A stretch of 64,000 nucleotides of DNA from Ophioderma brevispina. Its lineage: Eukaryota; Echinodermata; Ophiuroidea; Amphilepidida; Ophiodermatidae. The stretch is from positions 1-64,000 of the forward strand of contig JAMKCH010007178.1 in the NCBI GenBank assembly GCA_023653785.1. The letters run 5' to 3'. The notes below the pieces were generated by a model, which was not told the origin of the DNA, did no database searches, and saw nothing but the letters and a program-made list of their open reading frames with translations. Position numbers and translations under genes: made by a program. Below, piece after piece: positions 45,535-54,239 of this stretch (the stretch's first letter is position 1; the number at the start of each line of letters is the position of its first letter).

Positions 45535-46060
45535 CAGGTAGACAAGGATGGATATTTAGTATATGATTAATCTTTTTGGAGGATAGCCAGCTCACGCAAG
45601 TTGGTGAAAAAAAAAACGTGCTCCTGGCAACTGGCAAACCTCCGTATTACAGGCACGGCGCTCTAACCAAGAGCTATCAAAGACTGGGTTGGTAGAGGAG
45701 CGAATCTATCATCTATAGGTGTTACGTTCGAAAGGTGTCCATCGCTTTTTTAGCGGATAGATCCAGATATGATATATTTACATATACAATTTATATTTGG
45801 TTTTAACTGTTAATACTTAGTTCTCAGTAGGACAAGGATGGATATTTATTAATTCTTTAACTGGAGATAGCCATCGCCACCAAGTGTTGAAAAAAAAATG
45901 TGCGCATGGCCAGATTCGAACCGGCCACCTCCGTATCACTAGCACGGCCAGGAAAGCAATGGACACTTTTGAACCTAACACCTATAGATGATATCTAAGA
46001 TCTTCTACAAACCCAGTCTGAATAGCTCAGTGGTTAGAGCGCTGGGTGCTAAAATCATTC
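45535..46060 (-). repeat. Pair of tRNA-derived SINE copies in a large foldback
   Basis: Two same-direction copies (45535-45725 and 45820-45965) share ACAAGGATGGATATTTA, GATAGCCA, a run of A and AACCTCCGTAT. On the minus strand they show pol III boxes: GATAGCTCTTGGTTAGAGCG in the first, GGTTCGAATCTGG in the second. The first copy and what follows (about 45680-45747) is also the reverse complement of 45953-46045 (ATCATCTATAGGTGTTA, GACTGGGTTTGTAGA, TAGCTCAGTGGTTAGAG), giving a stem of about 100 bp around a spacer of about 205 bp. Confidence 0.65.
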
Positions 46061-46079
46061 AAGACACAGATAGGTACTT

Positions 46080-46950
46080 TCCATCTACGCAAACCGTGAA
46101 AGTTCTCAAACATCAGCTAGCCCCTAGAGCACTGTGATATTTAACTCTCTACTAGAGTTAGCTTGGACCGTACTCTCTCTTATAAGACCCACATATCAGT
46201 AAAGTATGTTCATTAAATAACATCTTGAACCAACTCCCTGCCACAGATGGGGTGATCCCCACCCAACTATACCCAAAGATCGAAGGCACTTGGTCTGTAT
46301 ACTAATGTGAGAGGATGCAACCCTGTTTGGGAAAGGTCAACCCATGCCAAGAAGCTTGATCCAGCATTAAATGCCACCTGCCTGCTTATCACAGAATGTC
46401 AACGGGCAACATATACATCCGAAGCAGGAATTGCGCCCACCAAAAACATATGTTGTAGTAGAGCGAGCATGCAAGAGCGTAGATGCCACATATCTAATGT
46501 AAAAACCCTAGTCGGGGACAGAGACCAGCTGCAACGCCTCCGTAAATCCAGAAGCGTTTCTTAGGCAAAGTCCAACCCCTTGAAACAGTCTCAAAGGAGT
46601 TTAAGAGAGTTGCCTTGTGGAAAGAAGAATTGACTTGCTATCAACCAAGTAAACATCTATTGTATTGAACCTGAGGAGCATCACGACCGGGAGCTGACTC
46701 TCATGGGCTGAATAGCGATCTTTTGTCTCAAACAGATTCGAACCAGATCGGATAATCCAAGGTGCCTTGCAGAAGTGGGGCTACCGAAGCAGATCCGACA
46801 ATACCCTGTAATTGTAGACCAGCACCACAGACAATGGAACACCTCTTGGTCTGCCCAATGTGGCCACAAACAAGCACATTACAATGACCTTGCCAGAATT
46901 CAGTGAAGCAGCCAGACATTGTACCCACAAAAAAATCTTCTATTCACATT
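46080..46950 (+). pseudogene. Non-LTR (jockey-like) reverse transcriptase C-terminal remnant, plus strand
   Basis: Plus-strand pieces in several frames. LGPYSLL.DPHIS and NQLPATDGV are decayed forms of the LSYKxHI / LAGTxWG region. VWERSTHAKKLDPALNATC (46320-46375), the ITECQRAT block and a later APQTMEHLLVCP knuckle (about 46815-46850) follow, an order known from jockey-like polymerases. Numerous frameshifts and gaps; no palm motif is preserved. Opposite orientation to the remnant at 44271-45250, so an independent insertion. Confidence 0.65.
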
Positions 46951-47409
46951 ACAGCCCATGCCAACATTTTTTACCTGGTAGTATGCTTTGATGCCTTGGC
47001 AAGGTTTGTCCATAGAAGGACCTGTGATGAAGCTGCAATTTTCGACCCCAGTCAGCGGATCTGGTACCCAAACAATAGACGTCAGTGGATTCTAACCTGC
47101 AGATTAAGCATTTCTGCCAAAGCCACTATATGAGCAGAAATAATAAAAAAAATAATTTTGCATTAACAATTAGTTAAAAATGATTACATTGCAAAAATCA
47201 CTGTAGGGCTCACTTGCACCCAAAGGAATTAGGGTGTTGTGTGAACCTGCCATTACCACAGGAATGCGTGTTCTCATGTTATAATATGACGAAGAAAGAT
47301 GGTGCAAAAGAAAGATAGTGCCACAAATTAATTTCTGTTGCTTTTTTTGACCAAATGAGCTTTGATTAAAAATTGAAATTTGCAATCCCCATGGTTCAGT
47401 TAGAATTGG

Positions 47410-47500
47410 GCGAATGAACCATGATTAATACCCCGTTCCTTCGGAGGGGATGCTAACACCTTAACCACCAACTGAGTCACTTCCACGCAGAACTGGCAGT
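47410..47500 (-). repeat. tRNA-like SINE head
   Basis: On the minus strand GTGACTCAGTTGGTGGTTAAG (A-box type), a GTTAGCATCCCCTCCGAAGG anticodon-arm-like segment and a degraded ACGGGG B box side. Not a functional tRNA. Confidence 0.45.
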
Positions 47501-47565
47501 TAAGGTGTTAAACGTTGTTCATGTATACCTCGTTTGTATAGGCGTACGCGATTGGTCCAATAAGC

Positions 47566-47575
47566 GTCACGTGAC
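47566..47575. promoter_or_regulatory. GTCACGTGAC E-box palindrome next to a CCAAT motif
   Basis: A perfect 10-bp palindrome (CACGTG core, the form bound by USF/MiT-TFE bHLH-ZIP factors in animals) 8 bp from TTGGTCCAAT. No gene start is visible next to it, so promoter function is only a possibility. Confidence 0.25.
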
Positions 47576-47711
47576 CATGTATAAACAAACGTTTATGCCA
47601 TGGCTGCCGTGACGAACGCGAAAGTGGTCAAAAATCATGCAATTCAGCTGAATTGATATGTAATGATTAATTTTGTAAGTAATAGTTAGTAATAGTACTG
47701 TATACATGAAC

Positions 47712-47778
47712 GGGGTTCATTCATAGTATTTTGGGTATGAACAAGCGTTCATACCCAAAATACTATGAAATGAACCCC
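47712..47778. repeat. Near-perfect hairpin, 31-bp arms, 4-base loop
   Basis: The left arm (47712-47742, GGGGTTCATTCATAGTATTT...) and right arm (47747-47778) pair with a single bulged base around loop AAGC. Weaker pairing continues outside (TACATGAAC..CCATGTA). Probably the centre of a foldback element. Its length and tightness are also those of a small-RNA precursor. Confidence 0.8.
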
Positions 47779-47989
47779 TAATTCCATGTACAGAGGGTCA
47801 TACCTGTGCATGCACAGATCAGCCCACAGTCGTTTTGTAAAGAGAAGGGTGATTAACCTTGCTTTCCCATTTCCATCCCAAGTAAATGGACCCCAATGGA
47901 GATAACCTGTAGAGGCTTTTGTCAGGACATTGTTCGAATAAATTGCAAGTCTAGAGGTAATGCTATTATAATGCAGTTCGTTAGTTAGT

Positions 47990-48200
47990 TTAAAACCAAA
48001 GTTTTAAAAGCCAGGTTTTGTCCTGCTTAAAGGGGTGGCCGGATGACACCTCACCCAGCAATACTGCTGGGTGAAACTCATTGGAGCAAAAGATAATTGC
48101 CGGATGCCCTTCCTGAAATCAATCCACAGTTTTAGCCGCTGGGCCCCATAGCCTTGGGCAAAAACGGCCACCATGCAAGGCAGCCACATAGTTCCAGTAA
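47990..48200 (-). repeat. Retroelement-type 3' repeat (GGCCGGATG..CCGGATGCCCTTCCT)
   Basis: Contains GGGGTGGCCGGATGACACC and GCCGGATGCCCTTCCTGA, phrases common at the 3' ends of non-LTR elements in many animals, and CCCAGCAATACTGCTGGGTG, a perfect 20-base palindrome-like stem (about 48055-48074). No coding frame. Confidence 0.45.
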
Positions 48201-49585
48201 CTGAATCCAGAGGGTCGACATTATCACTTACTTACCATTGACACTCTGGTTCTGTTTACCAGAACTAGGCAGATGTGCTGGATAAACCTTGTAGACATCA
48301 CTTCAAACAGTCGCCAGGGACATCACTGGAAATGGTCACTCTTAGTCCTCAGAGTTGACCCCCCTTGTAGGTTGATTCTTCGTTTTTCATTCTACTGGGT
48401 AACCAGCTACCCTCCTATACAGATCCAAGTAGAAACCTGATGGGGGGGGTGACGGTTTAGCCAACGCCAACTAATGCAGTGTTTAAAATTGTTGTGGAAT
48501 CACTTCAAAATGCATTTATAATGTTGTAGATTGGATGTGTGATACGCATCACGTTCAACCCAAAATGCAAAAAGCGTCATCAAGATGCATCAAACCCGAT
48601 TGTGCGATTCATTTGATATGTTGCTTTCAAACTCTGTGTAATTGTTAGCTGTGTCGTACTACGTTTCTAGACGTTTTTGTAGAAAAATGCGCGCTTACGT
48701 TTGTCCCGACCCCAAAATCCCAGAGCTTTTTGACATGCATGCCATGAACTCCATAAACAAGTCCCGGCATACATACGCCTGGTACACCCAGGCAAAAAAA
48801 CTCCCCGGCTATCAGGTATACAAGTCCCGGCCATCCTAGGTACCCAGGGGCCGGGGCATTTTATAAGTGGATACTAGGGCCAGGCTTAAGTGGGGCTAGG
48901 CTAGCTGAGTCAAGTTAATGTGAATTAAAATGACCAACCTCTTGGCCATAAAATACAAGTAGAAATAGAATGGCATCCACAACTGACAGTGACCACCAAA
49001 CATGGAAAGCCATCAATCGCAGCAAATGTGAATGTTCATGCATCAATCCGGTTCATGAAATGTAAACATTAATAATGATTTTCAAACAGTGACTGTCAGT
49101 GTCAATGATATGAAGCACCAATCATCACAGAGTCAGGACCAGCTACTACAGCTGTTTGACTCTTCTTTTCTTCAGCTAATAATAGTTCAAGTCAAACTAC
49201 GACTAAGTGTTTTGCCCGTTTTCCCTACTTCAATTTGGGAATAAATACAAGCTGCTTTCTCTCCGATTCTCCCATTTTCTAGTTCTATGACGGCTGCCTT
49301 TACACATGCGCAATTTGGGCTTCTTGTTTACAAGGGCTGCTTTTACACATGCGCAGTTGAGTTTATATCATAGTAATAATCATGGAACTAATTTGATATT
49401 ACGCACGCATTGCTTCAACCGTGCAAAACAAATAGGATAAAATGAAAGTCAATAACCTAGGCTAAAAAAGTGATTATGTGCGGAACCAGCCTGGGGGGGG
49501 GGGGCTACTCAGTGGAAAAGGGTAGGTACATGTCAGGTACATGTGGCGGCGCCGATGGGTCGTTTTTCCGGCCACGCTACTACTA
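48201..49585. other. No gene recognised
   Basis: Unassigned sequence. A plus frame at 48642-48839 has no known domain. ACAAGTCCCGGC occurs twice (48759, 48820). TTTACACATGCGCA occurs twice (49300, 49333), suggesting small repeats. Confidence 0.35.
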
Positions 49586-49589
49586 GTAT

Positions 49590-49925
49590 AATTAGTATAT
49601 TTATGGGTCATTTGTTTAAGGTCATTGCTACGGGCATTGCTACTATATAAATGGGTCCATTTTTCAATTTTTGGTCGCAATTTACTATGAAAATGGTTCA
49701 ATTTTCTGATTTTCAATAAAAACACAATGAAAATGGTTGATTTTTCCGATTTTCGGAAAAGTTACTATGAAAATGGGCCGATTTTGCTAAGCCTAAGATT
49801 ACCATGAAAATGGTGCGAAATTTCAAAGCTAACTATATAAATGGGTCGAAATTTCGGAACCAACTATATAAATGGGTCATATTTTTGTATAATTTGGTCA
49901 CTGTAAACATGGGTCGATTTTTTTT
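49590..49925. repeat. Degenerate tandem array around CTATGAAAATGGGTC
   Basis: About nine occurrences of CTATRAAAATGGGTC/ATAAATGGGTC separated by 31-43 bp of T-rich DNA. The plus frame starting at 49804 arises from this array and the following MITE. Confidence 0.7.
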
Positions 49926-50082
49926 ACCTGGCGGACGCATACCTGTACCCAATTTTTGGGTCGAGACGATAAGGAATAATTTTGACTGTCTTAAATCCTT
50001 AGTTTCCGATGTAGGGGGCACAGAAGGTCAGCGTCCATTCCATTGCATTCAATGGGGCTTGACCTTGTTCCCCCCTACTTTC

Positions 50083-50386
50083 TTAAAGGTCCCAGGAAAT
50101 GCAAATAGAATTGATGTGGTTTGTGTCAAGTCTACAAGGAGGGGCTGGAAAGCATTCAATATTTGGGTTGGTGATGACATCAATTGGGGTGCTATTGATT
50201 TTTGAGAGAGTAATAGAAAATTTCAGGTGACTGGTGTGAATCTATTCATGACACTGACTGAAAATCAATAATGATCACTAATGATGTCACTGGTAGTGTA
50301 TTCTTTTTTCTGGCCCTGTTTATTGGAATGGAATGTCCCCTAAAAGATTTGGAGTAGGTTTATCATCTCATTTCCTGGGAGTTTAA
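50083..50386. mobile_element. TTAA MITE, AGGTCCCAGG family, inverted copy
   Basis: TTAA plus AGGTCCCAGGAAAT at the left and ATTTCCTGGGAGTTTAA at the right. The interior is the reverse complement of 3746-4044. 304 bp. Confidence 0.8.
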
Positions 50387-50399
50387 GCAAGCATTTGAG

Positions 50400-50748
50400 A
50401 CACTCGAAACTATTCCTTATTTTGATCCTATGAGCTCCGCCAATAATTTGTACCATTTTTTATCCAAATCAAAGCAACTTTAAAATTTGACCCCTGTATA
50501 CAACTGAAATCGACCCTTTTCATTTAGTTTTGCTGTTTTTTTAGCCTATAAACTCTGAAACTTTAGGCAGCACATATTACAAACTATACCTTTTCTGAAT
50601 TCTTATGGTTATAACATGGTATACTTTTCAACACGATTGGATCAATTTGACCCCTGTACATCTTTGTCTTGGCCCGGCCCCTCTTCTTAAGGCACCATTT
50701 GCAGTAAAGAATCACGTTTCAGGGGTTCCTGTCAGGCTGTCTACATAT
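50400..50748 (+). repeat. Interspersed repeat shared with 6480-6910
   Basis: The repeat text runs to GTCAGGCTGTCTACATAT, where a TTAA MITE begins. The remainder of the repeat resumes after 51968 (ACTCAAACCTTTTGTACTTG). The segment from about 50690 is present again at 51552. Confidence 0.65.
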
Positions 50749-51108
50749 TTAAAGGCTGACTCAGAGATTTTGAAATATAACTTTTTCGTGTATTAAGTTG
50801 AAAATAGTCAACTAGAACTAAGATAGTCACCTAACGTGCACAATTCCAAAGTTTGAGATGAATCGGAGTTTTCGTTTTGATGCAGTAAACATTTATGTGT
50901 AGTATAACAGTGCCATAGGATACTGTGTATAACAACATTTCCCGGAATTTTATAACAAAGATGTGATTTTCTATATGAAGGACTTTGATTTGAGCTTAGC
51001 TTTTTCGCACAGTGATTAGTGTATGGACAAGCATTGTGTATACATGCAAAAAACACGATTTGTTTGAAAATTGAGGGCGCCCTCATTGAAAAAAAAAAAA
51101 AAAAAAAA
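50749..51108. mobile_element. TTAA MITE (AGGCTGACTC family) cut by an A20 run
   Basis: Identical to 51605-51944 as far as CCCTCATTG, then 20 A at 51089-51108. The intact copy continues GGAAATCTCTGGG and closes with TTAA. The flank (from about 50690) is duplicated too. Confidence 0.85.
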
Positions 51109-51541
51109 GGGGGGCCACTTGTATTCAAAGGTGGATATGATGCGTGAACATGGACTTTCAAAATGCACCCTAAACACGTATTTTCACCGACTAGCTAAAC
51201 AAGCTAAAACATACCCTAAACAAGTATTTTTATATGTTTATATGATATCCTCAACAAGTACGCAGTGCATTGAATCGTAAATATACCCTTTATTATCTTG
51301 CTTTACTTTACTTCCCAAGTTCCGATTACAATATTTCGATGATTTTGATCCCTGCTTAATGAGATATAACATGACAATTTCAGGGTTAAGAAAAAAAACA
51401 TACCCTTTTTTTTCATATTTTGCTGTTTTTGACACCCTAAACGATGTACGCGAGAACATCGCCTGTTGGAAAAAAGACACCCTTTTTACGCGTTTTCTTG
51501 TTTACGCATCATATCCACCTTTGAATACAAGTGGCCCCCAG
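51109..51541. mobile_element. Element with about 30-bp inverted repeats (GGCCACTTGTATTCAAAGG)
   Basis: GGCCACTTGTATTCAAAGG..GGATATGATGCG at 51113-51143 is inverted at about 51508-51538. It carries ACACCCTTTTT/AAACATACCCT-rich interior repeats. A diverged relative lies at 24912-25060. Its position between the A20 run and the duplicated flank leaves open whether it is truly at this site. Confidence 0.65.
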
Positions 51542-51604
51542 CCCCCGGGACCATTTGCAGTAAAGAATCACGTTTCAGGGGTTCCTGTCAGGCTGTCTAC
51601 ATAT

Positions 51605-51968
51605 TTAAAGGCTGACTCAGAGATTTTGAAATATAACTTTTTCGTGTATTAAGTTGAAAATAGTCAACTAGAACTAAGATAGTCACCTAACGTGCACAAT
51701 TCCAAAGTTTGAGATGAATCGGAGTTTTCGTTTTGATGCAGTAAACATTTATGTGTAGTATAACAGTGCCATAGGATACTGTGTATAACAACATTTCCCG
51801 GAATTTTATAACAAAGATGTGATTTTCTATATGAAGGACTTTGATTTGAGCTTAGCTTTTTCGCACAGTGATTAGTGTATGGACAAGCATTGTGTATACA
51901 TGCAAAAAACACGATTTGTTTGAAAATTGAGGGCGCCCTCATTGGGAAATCTCTGGGTCGGCCTTTAA
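51605..51968. mobile_element. TTAA MITE, AGGCTGACTC family, full copy
   Basis: 364 bp. TTAA then AGGCTGACTCAGAGATTT, ending AAATCTCTGGGTCGGCCTTTAA. Comparison with the unoccupied repeat at 6840-6860 (ACATATTACTCAACTC) shows insertion at a TTAA-like target. Confidence 0.85.
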
Positions 51969-52166
51969 TCACTCAAACCTTTTGTACTTGAGGTGTGTTA
52001 CAGATATCTGCTAGCTTCCATGCTATTTGGTTTTGTTGGGAAGTTGGTTTAAAATTGACATGGAGTTCCTACAACCCCCCCCCCCCCTCCCCCGGAGGGG
52101 GCTTCCATTTTGTTTGGGTAGGGATGTGCGGCCGGATGTTTGAACCACTACCCCGAAAATATACAG

Positions 52167-52536
52167 TTAAAGTGACAGGAGGAGATTATTTTAGGATACG
52201 AATTTCTCTCAAATTGCACTGGATCGGTAGTAGACCATTACCGAGAACGTTAGAAGGGCCTACTTTTGAAAGTTTATTGAACAAACAAGTACAAAAGACG
52301 ACCGCACAAGCTCGTTTTGAACTTGCCTGCTATCGTAATCGTCCCTGCTTTAAATTTCTGTTGTGCACGACAGAAATTACTAAATCATCATCTTATTACA
52401 TAAAGACGGCGTATTCGGCTTATTCACTTCAGGTGTGATCTAATACATTGGTAAGCATTTCAAATATGCAAAAAAAAACAGGGTTCGAAAAAAAAATTGG
52501 GGGCGCTTCTTTCTGGAAATGTCCTCGTCTCTTTAA
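52167..52536. mobile_element. TTAA MITE, AGWGAC family
   Basis: 370 bp with TTAAAGTGACAGGAGGAGAT at the left and GGACATTTCC-type text then TCTCTTTAA at the right. Inverted relative at 11560-11924; its right 160 bp is also the right half of the element at 13130-13428. Confidence 0.7.
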
Positions 52537-52548
52537 ACAGATTTGCTA

Positions 52549-52679
52549 CACTCTAAATTACAGGGATTTAAAATAAATCCCAAAAGATTGTGATTAGGGA
52601 CCAATCCATTTTTAGATAGATTTAAAATTTTAATCTATTAGATTTTGGGATTTATTTTTAATCTTTGTAATTTAGAGTG
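52549..52679. mobile_element. Small TA-flanked MITE (CACTCTAAATTAC inverted repeats)
   Basis: About 45-bp imperfect inverted repeats, CACTCTAAATTACAGGGATT and AATCTTTGTAATTTAGAGTG, bordered by TA on both sides, which is the Tc1/mariner target. 131 bp. Confidence 0.75.
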
Positions 52680-52756
52680 TACCCATCCTTATACCCCGGC
52701 CATATACCTAAAGTTGTTGAACCACCCATCTCTATAACCATACATGGCTAGGCCCC

Positions 52757-52915
52757 CTACAATGGCGGATCCAGGATTTGAAAAATGTCAAAATTACCGG
52801 GGGCTAAAAGGCTGTAACTGCTCCAAAATAGCTCAAAATGGGCTGATTTTGCAAGAATTTGCAGAATTACCGGGAGGCGCGCGCCCCCTCCGCCCCTCCC
52901 TGGATCCGCGCCTGC
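52757..52915. mobile_element. Small MITE-like repeat (TGGCGGATCCAGG ends)
   Basis: ATGGCGGATCCAGG at the left and CCTGGATCCGCGCC at the right, about 155 bp apart, around GGGGGCTAAAAGGCTGTAAC. The CAGTGGCGGATCCAGG-type terminus is common for animal DNA transposon derivatives. Confidence 0.6.
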
Positions 52916-54239
52916 CCTACCCTTCTTTACACCCGTGCTCATGACATTTTACGAGGTTTAAATACTTGTACTTCCCATATCAGGAGTGGATTTTTGAAGA
53001 AAAGGAACACAAAATGACATGACTCTGGAGGCTGGACTTAGTGCAAAACATTCTTTGGCGAAGGTTTTATCCCCAGAAGCTGAGAGAAAACTAACTGTTC
53101 AAATGTATTTTGAGCCAATACTCTTTGTTTGCATGCATTCTTAATCTATAACACTGGAAAATATATTTGTAACAGAAATGCAACCCATTCTTACCCCCCC
53201 CCCCATAGGGATAAGGAGGGGGGGGGGATAAGGAGGGGGATAATTACAAATTAACGGTCAGTGCAATGAATTTGTATTTTTTTTTCAATATGAAGTGTGT
53301 TCCACAGCTACACAATTACAAAAGATACCGTTTTGAAAAATACTTTTCAGAGCGAAATACCGGGATTAAGTTTTATGGGCTCTTGGAGCCCCCCCTCCCC
53401 CCTACCCATCCACTTTATAATAGCTTCGTCCCTAACCCTAGATTTGACCGGAAGTGGTCAATATTTTGGTATCAGAGGCGAGCTACTATTTTTCTCATAT
53501 ACGCTGTGAAAATCTTCGGGCTAAATGATGATTTGTTTGGAAGTTATGAGTGAAAAAATGCACCAATATTAATTTCACATACTAATATAGCTAGTACTCT
53601 ATAGGGCTACCCAATCACATTTTTGGTTCTCAATAAGGGACAATCTTCCTACTAAATTCCGTTGGTGGACAATTTCGTATAGGAGCAAATACAAAATTCA
53701 GCCTGTTTTCTATTGAAATATAAGAATATACAAATAACCTTTTTTTTTCATTTTTAGCTTATTTCTGCTGCCAAATAAAAGGTAGGGAAGCTATTGAATG
53801 TCTAATCTATATGAAATCACTAAATATCACAGAAAATATAGATGACTTGAAATATCTCGTTGCACCTTTAATATTTGTTCTAAAAGGTCCAATCTACCTA
53901 TACTGAACACAAATGATGTCAATTTTTTAATATGTTATATATTTGGTAGGTGGCATTGTCTGTCATGTAATATATAGGTGTGACAGTGAATTGGTCTGGT
54001 CTTGGAGTATCTAGCCAGACAGTGTTTCATGTTGAATGGGAAGCTGGAGAGTTTAGCAGCATATGTCAACAGTAAGGTCTCTGTCGAGCTCAGCTGACAC
54101 AGGACATTTCGATGGTTTGGAAAAGCTTGGAAACTCTGCTGATGAGGCGGTTTATAGTCTTCCAGGCCTTCCTGCTAGAATGAGTGAAATCAATTCCCTG
54201 GACCGTCTCTTCCCAGATTCCTGATGTCCTGTTTCCTGT
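52916..54239. other. No gene recognised apart from the truncated MITE
   Basis: Includes G- and C-homopolymer-rich segments at 53195-53230 (GGGGGGGGATAAGGAGGGGG). Frames at 53266-53553 show no domain. 53990-54240 is ordinary unique-looking sequence up to the start of the G/T array. Confidence 0.35.
53669..53871. mobile_element. Truncated TTAA MITE, AGGTGCAACG family (right half)
   Basis: ATAGGAGCAAATACAAAATTC through CTGCCAAATAAAAGGTAGG to ATCTCGTTGCACCTTTAA. The left inverted repeat is missing. Confidence 0.75.

Noticed and set aside
45222..45566. Plus-strand frame of 114 codons
   Set aside because: It overlaps the edge of a retroelement remnant and a SINE; no domain recognised.
48642..48839. 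Plus frame of 65 codons near CCCGACCCC text as a gene
   Set aside because: No recognisable domain and a small internal repeat; insufficient support.
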